The notes: generated by a model not told the origin, from the sequence alone. A stretch of DNA of 40,220 nt from Tepidisphaeraceae bacterium (GCA_035998445.1 DASYHQ010000036.1:1-40220); one strand, 5' to 3'. Positions 1-8,694 are shown, counted from the first letter of the stretch. Made by a program: numbers and translations.

Positions 1-152
1 ACGCTCGCTTGACTCTGCTGGATCGCTCGACGAACCGCCTCAGTCGTGGTGGCGCAGCCGTGGAGTAGTTGTCCCATAGTTCCTGCTTGTTGATGGCCAG
101 CGGTCGTGTGCCATCATACCATGGGACTGTACACCTAGAGCAGCGCGGCTTT

Positions 153-527
153 TTAAGCAGCGTCGTAACTGCAGTGCCGGAAGAAGCCGTGGCAGTCGTT
201 GGGGGTGACGGCGTGCGGGGCGTCGGTCACGGCCTGCTGCAACGCCTCGTACGTCCGGGCGGCGGCGGAACGCAGGTGGCCCTTCACCTTGCTCCACATC
301 GGTTCGATCGGGTTGAAATCCGGCGAGTAGGGCGGCAGGTACAGCATCCGGCAACACATCGACTCGATCAGCTCACGCACGCGCGGGCTGTGGTGCGGCC
401 GCAGGTTGTCCATCACGACCGTCTCGCCGGGCCTCAGGTGCGGGACCAAGGCGTGCTCGACCCAGGCGACGAACACGCCCGTGTCCGTCGCGCCGTCGAC
501 CACCACGGCCCCGGCCAGCGGGCCGCC
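153..527 (-). pseudogene. IS630-family transposase, C-terminal fragment
   Basis: This stretch encodes the C-terminal half of a DDE transposase of the IS630/Tc1 group. The second catalytic Asp lies in MDNLRPHHSP and the Glu in the signature PPYSPDFNPIEPMWSKVK. The N-terminal helix-turn-helix and the first catalytic Asp are missing, so it cannot transpose. It is in frame with the end of an unrelated sigma-factor fragment just upstream, which gives a chimeric reading frame of 232 codons starting at a GTG at 851. About 150 bases between its stop codon and the window edge show no convincing gene. I am confident of the family from the SPDFNPIE motif. The exact joint, near 527, is an estimate. Confidence 0.85.
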
Positions 528-851
528 CGTCCGACCGTGGTCATGAATGCCTCGCGCGACCCGCGGCCGGGGCGGGCGGTGCGACTGGCGGAGGACGTGG
601 AGCATCAGGTCCTGCTCGAGGTCCTCGACATCGCTGCTGCGGTAGCCGTGGTGGCCGACCAGCCGCCTGGCCTTGTGGCGGATCAGCGCCGCGTCCGATG
701 GCGTGAACCGCCCGTCCTGTTGCTCGCCCACTGGGGCCTCCCCCGGCGGCGGGGAAGGTCGGGTGGGTGCGAGCCGAAGGTCAGGGCGGGAACCGGGACA
801 CGCGGTGGAGCAACGCGTCGCGCAGGGGCAGCCGTGGTCGTTCGGCGGCAC
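528..851 (-). pseudogene. RNA polymerase sigma-70 region 2 fragment
   Basis: The N-terminal part of the chimeric frame resembles region 2 of small planctomycete sigma factors. It has an Ala-Ala-Leu-Ile-Arg-His-Lys-Ala-Arg segment followed by a DVEDLEQDLMLHVL helix, the usual core-binding and -10 recognition part. A continuation of the family (REAFMTT) is readable in the next frame near 545-570, so a one-base frameshift precedes the joint with the IS630 remnant. Regions 3 and 4 are absent. It lies downstream of a small companion gene (913-1321), a pairing I recall from planctomycete genomes. The first 45 codons are proline- and arginine-rich and may not be translated. Non-functional if this reading is right. 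Confidence 0.5.
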
Positions 852-912
852 CCACGACGACCTCCACCGCGTGGCCGGTCCGTCATGCGGTATGGGTTTG
901 TCGAAAGCACGA

Positions 913-1321
913 TTAGTCGGACGCGAACGTGGGCCATGGGGTCGGCCACGCCTCGACGTGCGCGCAGAACGGCAGGCCGTGCTTCACGGCCTGCGACGCG
1001 ATGCGGGCGTTGGGGTGACGGTCGAGCTGGGCCATCAGGTCGACGACCGGGCGCTTCAGGGCGAAGTCGCCGCCGGCCGACGATTCCGGACGGCTGCCCT
1101 GCTCGGCGTCGGTGCCGAGCTTCACTTCGAGCACGACGTCGGGGCGTTCGGCGCCCTCGAGCACGGGCTCGCCCGAGCGGATCAGCAAACCGTCGATGCG
1201 GCCGAAGTTGATGCGCTGCATCAGATGGACGAGCTGGCGGCGGGCGGCGCTCAGCTCCTTGGTGTGGGCGTCGGGCGCGCGGGGTGCGGCGACTGAGGGG
1301 GTGGATGTAGTTGCTGGACAT
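913..1321 (-). pseudogene. Small conserved protein paired with sigma-like genes; probable frameshift near the start
   Basis: The readable protein from the ATG at 1221 is 102 residues and contains the stretch VLEGAERPDVVLEVKLG followed by DFALKRPVVDLM. The same frame continues upstream of 1221 with good coding character (HTKELSAARRQLVHLMQR) but has no ATG, GTG or TTG. An ATG at 1321 opens the neighbouring frame (MSSNYIHPLSRR), so the original start was probably 1321 with a one-base shift between about 1270 and 1285. A second, rearranged copy of the family lies at 11215-11460 (VLEGAERPTIVLEVKIG). Function is unknown. Its position just upstream of a sigma-70 fragment suggests a regulatory companion, which is inference only. 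Confidence 0.5.
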
Positions 1322-1400
1322 AAGCGATGCTCCTTTGGACTTCGGCGACCGTCGGTGTGACGGTCACGACGCCAAGAACATCACTCAAGGCAGTTCGATC

Positions 1401-1688
1401 TCAGATGCGATCTTGGTTCGACTTCGGTGCGTTTCCAGTCGCGGCGTTGCCGGTTGCTGCGGCGCTGCCGTGCGTGAACGGCAGGCAGACGATCGGCGCC
1501 ACCGACCGGCGGTCACCGTGCTTCACGCCCACAGACAGGTTCTGGTCGGCCGGCCGGCCGATTTCCATGCCAATGCCCCCACCGGCGCCGAAGTGGCCGC
1601 ACGTGAAGCTCATGAACGCCCCCATGGGCGAGTGCTGCGCGTTGAAGTCGATGATCGGCATCGTGGTAGTCGGTGTTGGCTGGTTCAT
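1401..1688 (-). pseudogene. GH52 beta-xylosidase, N-terminal stub
   Basis: The 95-residue product begins like family 52 beta-xylosidases. FNAQHSPMGAFMSFTCG, a glycine-rich turn, MEIGRPADQN and a V-G-V step match the family N-terminus as I remember it (FNAHHSP-GAFASFTLG...RPP-QN-IGVE). The family is normally about 700 residues. Here homology stops after about 65 codons at CLPF, and the reading frame ends in low-complexity Ala/Thr/Gly. Both catalytic acids of GH52 lie far downstream and are absent. It starts 55 bases after the second permease gene, so it was the last gene of the transporter operon and would have split imported xylo-oligosaccharides in the cytoplasm. The remainder appears replaced by the sigma/IS630 debris at 1-1321. 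Confidence 0.65.
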
Positions 1689-1743
1689 AGGCTATCTCTC
1701 TCGCTCCGGCTCGGCGCCGACTGATGAGGCACCGGAACGGTCG

Positions 1744-2673
1744 CTACTGCTTCACGGCCCCACTGGTCAGTCCGCCGATGAACTCCCGCTGCAGGCTGAG
1801 GAACAGCACCGCCGGCGGGATGATCGCCAGCAGCGTGCCGGCGAGGAACACCCCATACTGCTGGCTGTACTCGCCGATGTACTGGTTCAGCACGACCGGC
1901 AGCGTTAGCTTCTGCTGGCTCTGCAAGAAGATGTTCGGCCCGAGGAACGCGTTCCACGCGCCAAGAAAGCTGATCAGGCAGAACGCGCCGGTCATCGGCC
2001 GCACGAGCGGCATGATCAGCGTCATGTAGATTCGGAACTCGCTGCACCCGTCGATCCGCCCGGCCTCGATCAGGTCGTTTGGCACGCCAATGATCGCCTG
2101 GCGGAACAGGAAGATGCCGAACGCGCTGACGCACCCTGGGACGAGCAGCGCCTTGTACGTGTCCATCCACCCCAGCCGCCAGATGATCTCGAAGTTCGGC
2201 GCGAGCAGGACCACGCCCGGAATTGTCATGGACGCGAGCATGAACGTGATGAGCGGCCCGCGACCGGCAAAGCGGTACTTGGCCAAGGCGTAACCGCCCA
2301 TCGAGCTGAACACGAGCGAGATGAACGTGCCGGCCGAGGCCAGGAAAAGGCTGTTGGCGACGTACCGCCAGAAGTTGACGGGTCCTTGGACGGTCTGCTT
2401 CTCCCCCAGCAACGTCTCGAAGTTCTTCAGGTTGACGGTCTTGTTGGAGATCTTGTCGACCGGCGGCAAAAACGTGTAGTCGTTCAGGACGGCGGCGTCC
2501 TTGAACGCGGCGCAGACCAGCCACGCGAACGGCAGGAGCATAACCGTGCCGACGCCGATCAGCACGACCGTGCGGGCGTAGTTCGTGGCCCACCTGCGCG
2601 ACACGAGCAGCAGTGCGACGAACGCGGCCGCGAGCACGATCAGGGTCCACTGAAGTTCGTTGGGCGTGTTCAT
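1744..2673 (-). CDS. Sugar ABC transporter permease, MalG/carbohydrate CUT1 type
   Basis: This is the inner-membrane permease of a carbohydrate ABC importer, 309 residues. About six hydrophobic segments are visible, starting with LIVLAAAFVALLLV and VVLIGVGTVMLLPFAWLV. The cytoplasmic EAA loop that docks the ATPase reads EAGRIDGCSEFRIYMTLIMPL. The typical permease phrase GAWNAFLGPNIFL is followed by a C-terminal FIGGLTSGAVKQ end. The start lies 3 bases after the stop of the first permease, so the two are co-translated. No ATP-binding subunit is encoded nearby; such importers often share a distant MsmK-like ATPase. In context (GH10, GH52, LacI regulator) the likely substrate is xylo-oligosaccharide, which is inference. 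Confidence 0.93.
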   Translation of the reverse strand: MNTPNELQWTLIVLAAAFVALLLVSRRWATNYARTVVLIGVGTVMLLPFAWLVCAAFKDAAVLNDYTFLPPVDKISNKTVNLKNFETLLGEKQTVQGPVNFWRYVANSLFLASAGTFISLVFSSMGGYALAKYRFAGRGPLITFMLASMTIPGVVLLAPNFEIIWRLGWMDTYKALLVPGCVSAFGIFLFRQAIIGVPNDLIEAGRIDGCSEFRIYMTLIMPLVRPMTGAFCLISFLGAWNAFLGPNIFLQSQQKLTLPVVLNQYIGEYSQQYGVFLAGTLLAIIPPAVLFLSLQREFIGGLTSGAVKQ

Positions 2674-2676
2674 GGG

Positions 2677-3663
2677 TTAATCGTCCGAGACCTTGCGCGA
2701 CAGCCGGATCTGGGCAAGGCTGACCATGAGGATGACGAACGTGAGCAGCCACCCCACCGCCGCCGCGGTGCCTAGGTCGCCGCTGTCGAACGCGTAGTTG
2801 TACAGGTACCCAACCACGGTCAGCCCGCTGTTGTTCGGGCCGAACCCCTGCAGCAGGGTATAGGGCAACTCGAACAGCTGGAACGACCCGATCGTGCTGG
2901 TCACGACGACGAACGTCACGACGGGCGCGATCGACGGCAGCGTGACGTTCAGGAAGATGTCCCACGGGTCGGCGCCGTCGATCCGGGCGGCCTCCACCAG
3001 GCTCTGGTCGACGTTCTGTAGCGCCGCCAGGAAGTAGATCATGTTGAACCCGACGTACAGCCACAGGGACGCGATTACGACCGCGGGCATGACAAGCGCC
3101 GGGTCGCCGAGCCAGCGCATCTCTAGGCCCCACCCGATTAGTTCGTGGAGGAACCGGTTGAACAGCCCGTAGCGTGGCGTGAAGAGCATCGCGAAGAGGA
3201 TGCCCACGAAGACCTGGCCGACGAGGTTGGGCGCGAAGATCGCCAGCCGGAAGAACGCCTTCATCCGTCCGTGCTTTGCGTTCAGCAGCATGGCCAACCC
3301 AAGGCTGAGCGGCAGCTGCACCGCGATCGAAGCCACGGCGAACAGGCACGTGTTGAACAGGGCCTTGCGGAAGTCCGGATCGGCCAGCACGAACGTGAAG
3401 TTCTCAGTCCCGACAAACACGCGCCGGCCCGGGCCACTGGTCTGGAAGAAGGCCAGCACGGTCGCGTGGAGCAGCGGGTAGAGGAAGAAGACGAGCGTCG
3501 TCAGGACGTACGGCAGCAGGAACAGGTACGGCGTGACCCGCACCTTCCATCGCCAACCCCCACCTGTCCGGCGCTGCTGCTTAGGCACCACGGCGGTGGC
3601 CGCGGCGATGCCGGCGGTCTGGGGGATCGTGGCGGTCGGGGTGAGCGTGGGGTTGGACATCAC
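2677..3663 (-). CDS. Sugar ABC transporter permease, MalF/UgpA type
   Basis: This is the second transmembrane half of the same importer, 328 residues. After a Thr/Ala-rich cytoplasmic N-terminus of about 40 residues comes VTPYLFLLPYVLTTLVFFLYPL, then further hydrophobic segments. The EAA loop is EAARIDGADPWDIFLNVTLP. The closing helix LLTFVILMVSLAQIRLS is typical of CUT1 permeases. The ATG overlaps the solute-binding-protein stop codon (ATGA), showing translational coupling, and the next permease follows 3 bases downstream. Two consecutive ATG codons are present; the first is taken. Confidence 0.94.
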   Translation of the reverse strand: MMSNPTLTPTATIPQTAGIAAATAVVPKQQRRTGGGWRWKVRVTPYLFLLPYVLTTLVFFLYPLLHATVLAFFQTSGPGRRVFVGTENFTFVLADPDFRKALFNTCLFAVASIAVQLPLSLGLAMLLNAKHGRMKAFFRLAIFAPNLVGQVFVGILFAMLFTPRYGLFNRFLHELIGWGLEMRWLGDPALVMPAVVIASLWLYVGFNMIYFLAALQNVDQSLVEAARIDGADPWDIFLNVTLPSIAPVVTFVVVTSTIGSFQLFELPYTLLQGFGPNNSGLTVVGYLYNYAFDSGDLGTAAAVGWLLTFVILMVSLAQIRLSRKVSDD

Positions 3664-5075
3664 CGCACCCCCTTGGCCGTACCGGCCGCCGCCGCGACGG
3701 GGATCTCGGCGCCGTCGCGCAGAAAGCGATTTCGCTCCATCACGGTCCGCACGCGGCCCGCTGCGGACTTCAGCTCATTACGCGCGACCTCGTGCAGGTT
3801 CGCCTCGCCACCCGCCTGGAAATGCGCCAACGCGTTGTTGTACGCCTCGCTCAGCTTCGCAACCGCCAGCGTCATGTATGCGCTCGACTGCTCCTCGGGC
3901 ACCTGCGTCGCCAGGTCGGCGTACGCGCGCCCGACGCGCATGCCGCTGAAGACCGGGCTCGGCGCGTCGATCTGCGGTTCCGTCCACGCCTGCTTCAGCG
4001 GGGGTAGGATCAGCGTCTGGGCGAACCGCTCACCCAGCTGGGCCGGGTCGTAGTACAGGTGCATTGCCAGCTTCCACGCTAGATCCGGGTTCCCGCACTG
4101 CTTCGTGATCGCCAGCCCCGTGCCGCCCCACGTGGTGGTACGGCGTGCGCCCGGTTCCCACGCCGGCACTGGCATTAAGGCCATCTTGCCGGCCAGCGAG
4201 GGCACGTCCGACTCGAACTGCTTCAACCGCCAGTCGGGGCAGATGTAGAACAGGACCAGGCCGTCGGTCATGGCCTTGGCCAGGTTTTGCCCCCACCCGG
4301 CCGGGAACGAGATCCGATCCTCCCCGGCGACGCGGCGGACGTACCAGTCGATCACGTCGACGGCCGCCGGGTTGTCGAACGCGACGTTCCCGGCCTCGTC
4401 GAACATCGCCCCGCCCCGCTGCAGCATCAGCAGCCGCAGCGCGTCGCCGCCGTCGGCGGGCAGGTCGATCATGTAACGGTCCGGCACCCCGTCGCCCGTC
4501 AGGTCCTTCGTGACCACCTCGCGACCCACGCGACAGAATTCGTCCCACGTCGTCAGCATCGACACGTCGATGCCCAAGTCCTCCACCAGGTCGCGGCGGT
4601 AGGCGAGCATGACCGAGTGGACGTCGTGCGGCAGCGCGAAGATGTGCCCGCGGCTCGACCACTTGCCGAACCGGCTGGTGACCAGACGGTCGTACAACCC
4701 CTCCCGGTGCACGTGCTCCGTGAGGTCGACGAAGCCGACGTCCTCCACCGGCCCCTTGGCGAACACGCCGAGCGTGCCGTCCAACAGCTCGACCATGTCC
4801 GGCACGTCGGCCCCGACCTGCATGGACGACTGCAGACGACCCTGCAGGGCCCGCTGGCTGACGACCTGCAGTTGCACGTCCACGCCATGCTCCAGCTCGA
4901 ACCGTTCCACGGCCGGCTGGTAGGCGGCGGCGTGTTCCTTGCTGAAGGTGGCGAAGATCAAGTCGGGCCGCCCGTCGGCGCGGGGGGACGTCGCCTCCGA
5001 CAGCATCGCGGCGGCGCCGGACACGATCGCGATCAGCAGGATGACGAGCGGCGCGGTGCCGTACGGAAAACCCAT
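3660..5075 (-). CDS. Extracellular solute-binding protein of a sugar ABC importer
   Basis: The product (471 residues from the ATG at 5075) is a family-1 type extracellular binding protein that would capture an oligosaccharide and deliver it to the two permeases downstream. An N-terminal hydrophobic segment (LVILLIAIVSGAAAML, about residues 9-24) serves as signal peptide or anchor. The mature part opens with the family pattern LIFATFSKEHAAAYQPAVERFE and contains the DVPDMVELLDGTLG loop and the closing TTTWGGTGLAITKQCGNPDLAWK region. No lipobox Cys follows the hydrophobic stretch. An upstream start at 5135 is possible, but its extra 20 residues do not look like a leader. Order binding protein, permease, permease is the CUT1 norm. 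Confidence 0.9.
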   Translation of the reverse strand: MGFPYGTAPLVILLIAIVSGAAAMLSEATSPRADGRPDLIFATFSKEHAAAYQPAVERFELEHGVDVQLQVVSQRALQGRLQSSMQVGADVPDMVELLDGTLGVFAKGPVEDVGFVDLTEHVHREGLYDRLVTSRFGKWSSRGHIFALPHDVHSVMLAYRRDLVEDLGIDVSMLTTWDEFCRVGREVVTKDLTGDGVPDRYMIDLPADGGDALRLLMLQRGGAMFDEAGNVAFDNPAAVDVIDWYVRRVAGEDRISFPAGWGQNLAKAMTDGLVLFYICPDWRLKQFESDVPSLAGKMALMPVPAWEPGARRTTTWGGTGLAITKQCGNPDLAWKLAMHLYYDPAQLGERFAQTLILPPLKQAWTEPQIDAPSPVFSGMRVGRAYADLATQVPEEQSSAYMTLAVAKLSEAYNNALAHFQAGGEANLHEVARNELKSAAGRVRTVMERNRFLRDGAEIPVAAAAGTAKGVR

Positions 5076-5179
5076 TGTGCCGTTCCAACAACAGAGATGA
5101 CGCAATCCGCGACCAACGACAGACGTGATGACCACAGGGCCGCCGCGGGCGCGGTCGGGACGAAATGCAAGGCCGTGCG

Positions 5180-6355
5180 CTACGTCCGCGTGGGAGGTGG
5201 CGCGGTCGAGCCGCGGACGATCAGGTCTTCCGGCACGCGGATGTCCCGGGTCGTCGGCCGCGTCCCCCCGGCCTCAAGCACGTTCAACAGCAGGTCGGCG
5301 CCCAGCCGGCCCATCTCGCGACCGCTGACGGCGATCGCCGTCAACGGTGGGCCGAGCAGCGCGACGGGGAAAACGTCGTTGAAGCAGATCAGGCTGAAGT
5401 CCTCGGGGAGCCGCAGGCCCAGCGCGTGCGCCGCGCCCACGAGCATGACCGCGATGTGATGATCGTACGTGATGATCGCCGTCGCCCCGTGGACGCGTAC
5501 CGCATTTCGCAGGAAATCGGTCGGGACCGTAAAGGGCACCTCGTGACCACCGGCGAGCTCAAGGTCGTTCGTCCGGATGCTTTGGATGAGCGTCTCGTAC
5601 CGCTCGGTGACGCTGTAGTGGCTGAAGTAGCTGGCTCGGGCGTTGGCGTAGGCGAAGCGGCGGTGGCCGAGCATCGCCAGGTGGTCGACCGCCCGCCGCA
5701 TGCCCATGGCGTCGTCGGCGAGGATGGCGGCAGCGGGGTTGCCCGTCTGCTCGTTCACGCACACGTACGACACCCGCCGGTGGTCCAGTTCGGCCACGGT
5801 CTCGGGCTTGGGGGCTTGCATCAGGATCGCCCCGTCGAACCGCCAGAACGGCAGCGCCGCGCTGCGGCGGCTTACGGCGCCGAGCTCGAAGAAGACGTCG
5901 TAGCCGCCGGCGTGCAGCACCTCGGCGATGCCTTCGAGCAGCGAATCGTTGATCCCCTCAGCGACGTGGGTGAGCGGGGAGGCGAACAGACCGATGATGT
6001 GCGAACTGTTCCGGTTGAGGTTCCGGGCCGCCAGGTCCGGCACGTACCCGAGCTTGCGGGCGGTGTCCTGGATCTTCTCGCGCACCGCTTCGCTCGCGCT
6101 GAACTTCTTCTTGCCGTTGAGGACGCGGCTGACCGTCGCGGGCGTTACGCCGCAGATCTTCGCCACGTCGCTAATGGTCACCCGTCGGTTCAATGCGATC
6201 CTCGGGCGTGACGACCGGGGCTCGACCGGCTGCCGCGCCAGCGCAGTATCCGCGGAGCTGCCCACGGGGTCAACCACGCCCCGCAGCCGCGACAGTGGCG
6301 GAGCACCCCCCCGAATGTCTCGCAGCGATAACTTTCCCTGACGGATGTATCTCAT
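5180..6355 (-). CDS. LacI-family transcriptional regulator
   Basis: The protein has a LacI-type helix-turn-helix (VTISDVAKICGVTPATVSRVLNG) followed by a periplasmic-binding-protein-like sensor domain running from HIIGLFASP to EDLIVRGST. The helix-turn-helix begins only at about residue 59 instead of residue 3-5. The 58-residue Arg/Pro-rich leader from the ATG at 6355 is therefore either a real extension or an artefact of start choice; the Val opening the helix-turn-helix is itself a GTG codon. The ATG overlaps the stop of the upstream GH10 fragment (ATGA). It is the best candidate to bind the AAACGTTT palindromes at 8520-8545 and 9085-9098 and so to control the xylan genes, with a sugar inducer. 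That assignment is inferred from position. Confidence 0.92.
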   Translation of the reverse strand: MRYIRQGKLSLRDIRGGAPPLSRLRGVVDPVGSSADTALARQPVEPRSSRPRIALNRRVTISDVAKICGVTPATVSRVLNGKKKFSASEAVREKIQDTARKLGYVPDLAARNLNRNSSHIIGLFASPLTHVAEGINDSLLEGIAEVLHAGGYDVFFELGAVSRRSAALPFWRFDGAILMQAPKPETVAELDHRRVSYVCVNEQTGNPAAAILADDAMGMRRAVDHLAMLGHRRFAYANARASYFSHYSVTERYETLIQSIRTNDLELAGGHEVPFTVPTDFLRNAVRVHGATAIITYDHHIAVMLVGAAHALGLRLPEDFSLICFNDVFPVALLGPPLTAIAVSGREMGRLGADLLLNVLEAGGTRPTTRDIRVPEDLIVRGSTAPPPTRT

Positions 6356-7290
6356 CGTGTTCCCGCTCCTTCCTCAACCTCGGAGGCCCCCATCGCGGCT
6401 AGCGCCCCGCCAGACGTGGGCGCGCGAACCGCGGCGCCCACCACGACGTTCACCGTGGCGCCGTCCGCAGTCAGCCCCGCCATCGCGGTCATCGTTCGCC
6501 CATCGGGCGTCGTCACGGTGACGTCGTACGCACCGAGGAACCCGCGAACCTGCGCCTGCCCGTTCGCGTCGGCCGTGAGCGACGACGCCTTCGTCGTCCA
6601 AGTCGTGTCGAGCAGGTCGGGGAAGGCTTGGCCGATCGGTCGTTTCGTCCAGTCGCGAGCCCACAGGGCCGCGTCGGGGCGCCAGTGTCGGCCGGACCAG
6701 AACCCCCACAGCATCACCCCCTCGACGTTTGGGTGCGAGAGCAGGGCCGTCATGAAACCTCGCAAATAGTCGGCCTGTAGTTGGCGGTCCTCGAAGTTGA
6801 TGCTGAGCTCTGTCGACTCGATCGGCAGGCCCAAGGTCGAGAACCGGTCGAGCGTCTGCAGCGCTTCCGACGGGGGCGCGTCGGCGGCAATGCGCGACCG
6901 GATGCCGATGCCGTCCAAGGTGGTGCCCTTGGTCTGCAGCGTCTCCAGCGTCTCAAAGAAATGGTCCTGGTGAGCGTTCTGGCCCAGGCCGCTGTCGAAG
7001 ATGCCGAAGTCGTTCAGGTACAGCTTGCGCTCGCGGTCGGCCACCTGCGCAAGCTTGTACCAATCGACCATCACGTCCTGCCCCAGCACGTCCATGAGGT
7101 CATGCTCGGTCACCTGCACGCTTCCGAGCTGCGTCTGACTCCCCTGCAGGGCCAGAGCCGACACCGCCCCATCGCCGTCGGCCAGCAGCCGCATCTCGTC
7201 GGTAACGGCCGGCAGGGCCACGTGGACCCGGTTGATCATCACGAGGTAGGCCGCCGCGACGATCAGGATGGTGAACAAGGACGTCAGCAT
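6352..7290 (-). CDS. Chimeric protein: membrane-anchored N-terminus plus C-terminal half of a GH10 xylanase
   Basis: From about residue 60 onward the protein aligns by eye with the C-terminal half of the GH10 enzyme at 17782-19656: HDLMDVLG, KLYLNDFGI, RQLQADYLRGFMTALLSHPNVEGVMLWGFWSGRHW, and a C-terminal beta domain (GFLGAYDVTVTTPDG). The nucleophile Glu survives in ESTELSI. The N-terminal half of the TIM barrel with the acid/base Asn-Glu is gone. It is replaced by about 58 residues starting with a transmembrane helix (LFTILIVAAAYLVMI) that I do not recognise. Hydrolytic activity is therefore not expected. It might be a binding remnant or simply a broken gene. It sits between the prepilin-like gene and the LacI regulator, whose start overlaps its stop. 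Confidence 0.75.
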   Translation of the reverse strand: MLTSLFTILIVAAAYLVMINRVHVALPAVTDEMRLLADGDGAVSALALQGSQTQLGSVQVTEHDLMDVLGQDVMVDWYKLAQVADRERKLYLNDFGIFDSGLGQNAHQDHFFETLETLQTKGTTLDGIGIRSRIAADAPPSEALQTLDRFSTLGLPIESTELSINFEDRQLQADYLRGFMTALLSHPNVEGVMLWGFWSGRHWRPDAALWARDWTKRPIGQAFPDLLDTTWTTKASSLTADANGQAQVRGFLGAYDVTVTTPDGRTMTAMAGLTADGATVNVVVGAAVRAPTSGGALAAMGASEVEEGAGTR

Positions 7291-7441
7291 GTCGAACGCC
7301 TTCAGCTAGCTCGGCGACGCTCGCGAACGTCACGCGCCTCTGCGCCGCGCCCCGCCTCGGGAACCTAGGTTGCGGTCCCGACGCGGTGGCTCGCGGCAGC
7401 CGTCGGTCCGGGTGATGCCCGGCCGTGACTCGTCGTAACGG

Positions 7442-8374
7442 TTACGGGTTGACGTTGATGGAGCCACGCAACAGTTGGCCCTGCGTGCCGTTCTTGAACG
7501 TGAAGGTCTCGGCGTGACCGTCGACCATGAGCGTGTTGCACGCCCTGTCCTTGTTATGCCGGAATCGGAAGTTGCCAGCGTTGTCGGCCCCGTCGCGATT
7601 CGTTAAGCCTGAGTCGGACGTGATGTCGACCGCGCTTCCCGGGTGGAACCACGATGGCACGCCGGCGTAGTTGTCGGTCAGGTTGGTCTGATAGGTAAGG
7701 CGGTACCTGTCCATACGTGATCCGACGGGGGACGACCCGGCGGTCCATCCGCCTGCGCCTGTCTGCGATAGGGCTGCATCGTAGATGAGGATGATTTCCT
7801 GGCTGCGCTTCACGCGCGAAATCTTGTACGGCACACGGCGCTTCCCGGTCTGCGGGTCGACCTGCGTGCCCCAGTACCCGTCCAGCGACGGCATGAGCCG
7901 CGGGTGACTGGCAAAGTGGCTCAACGTATTGTTCGCCGAGTCGGCCGAGTCGTCGTTTGGCGCCTCAGCGCAACGGAAGACCGCGCGCGTCCTGCCAGTG
8001 ATGCCGCCGGTCGCGAAGTTCTCGTCGTAGTTGGCACCGGCCTTGTTCGTGATGTAGCTCTGAATCAGGATCGTCCAGTCGCCTGCCTTGCTACCGTCGA
8101 AACCACCGGCCACTCCAGTGGCCGGGTTGAACCCGCCATCCCAGAACCCGTATGGCAGCGAGCCCTTGTTGCCGTTCGTGTAAAGCGTGATGCCCTGCCC
8201 AATCGACCGAAGATTAGCTAAACAAGCGACAGTGTTGGCCGCAGCACGGGCGCGATTGAGCGCCGGCAGTAGCATCGAAATGAGCAAGGCAATAATTCCG
8301 ATTACAACGAGCAGTTCCACCAGGGTGAAACCAAGGCGGCCAATCAGGCGGTCGCGGATGTCGTGACGACGCAT
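7442..8374 (-). CDS. Prepilin-like exported protein with type IV pilin N-terminus (DUF1559-like)
   Basis: The 310-residue product carries a class III leader. A short basic segment ends in Gly15, then [18 protein letters not shown] with the conserved Glu at +5, as needed for prepilin-peptidase cleavage and N-methylation. After the helix come LPALNRARAAANTVACLANLRSIGQG and, near the end, a His...MVDGHAE motif resembling the His-x9-Asp-Gly end found in the planctomycete prepilin-like families, here with 11 residues between. These abundant proteins are exported pseudopilins of unclear role. The ATG at 8374 is chosen because it leaves the normal short basic leader. It is the first gene of the leftward xylan operon, behind the promoter at 8541-8569. 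Confidence 0.9.
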   Translation of the reverse strand: MRRHDIRDRLIGRLGFTLVELLVVIGIIALLISMLLPALNRARAAANTVACLANLRSIGQGITLYTNGNKGSLPYGFWDGGFNPATGVAGGFDGSKAGDWTILIQSYITNKAGANYDENFATGGITGRTRAVFRCAEAPNDDSADSANNTLSHFASHPRLMPSLDGYWGTQVDPQTGKRRVPYKISRVKRSQEIILIYDAALSQTGAGGWTAGSSPVGSRMDRYRLTYQTNLTDNYAGVPSWFHPGSAVDITSDSGLTNRDGADNAGNFRFRHNKDRACNTLMVDGHAETFTFKNGTQGQLLRGSINVNP

Positions 8375-8519
8375 AGGATGCCTCCAGGGATGTGAATCGC
8401 AATGCGATGGCGTAAGTCGCGTGGGTCCCGGCGGGTACACATGCCCACACCTGTGGGGCGCGACGAGAGATGATCATTCGGGTGCCGGCAAGAGCACCTA
8501 TTTGCGAACGATGCCACGG

Positions 8520-8545
8520 ATAATAGGCAAACGTTTACCTATTAT
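8520..8545. promoter_or_regulatory. LacI-family operator (left operon)
   Basis: A 26-bp palindrome centred between 8532 and 8533 has the core AAACGTTT and outer arms ATAATAGG/CCTATTAT; only one base pair of the 13 is mismatched (8528/8537). The central CpG and the AAACG half-sites are typical of LacI-family operators. It overlaps the -10 hexamer of the leftward promoter, the expected place for repression. It shares the core of the operator at 9085-9098. Confidence 0.85.
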
Positions 8546-8569
8546 GCCTTACGGATTGAGAAGCGTCAA
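8541..8569 (-). promoter_or_regulatory. Leftward sigma-70-type promoter of the xylan transport operon
   Basis: Read on the minus strand, TTGACG (8569-8564) and CATAAT (8546-8541) are separated by 17 bases. The -10 element runs directly into the operator palindrome. It would transcribe the prepilin-like gene and everything down to the GH52 stub. Prediction from consensus and spacing only. Confidence 0.6.
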
Positions 8570-8694
8570 AGTGCAAAGAACTTTTTCCGCTAGCTGCGGG
8601 AATCGCTGCTGCGTAGGCGTGGACGATGTGAAGGCTTGCGACCGCTATTTTCGACCGCCGTGCGATGGCAACAATCGCATCGTCGCGAAGGCCT

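Noticed and set aside
69-1211. Long Arg-rich plus-strand frame at the left edge
   Set aside because: It is antisense to the IS630, sigma and companion fragments and has shadow-type composition.
4287-5459. 390-codon plus-strand frame opposite the solute-binding protein
   Set aside because: His/Val/Arg-rich antisense shadow spanning two leftward genes.
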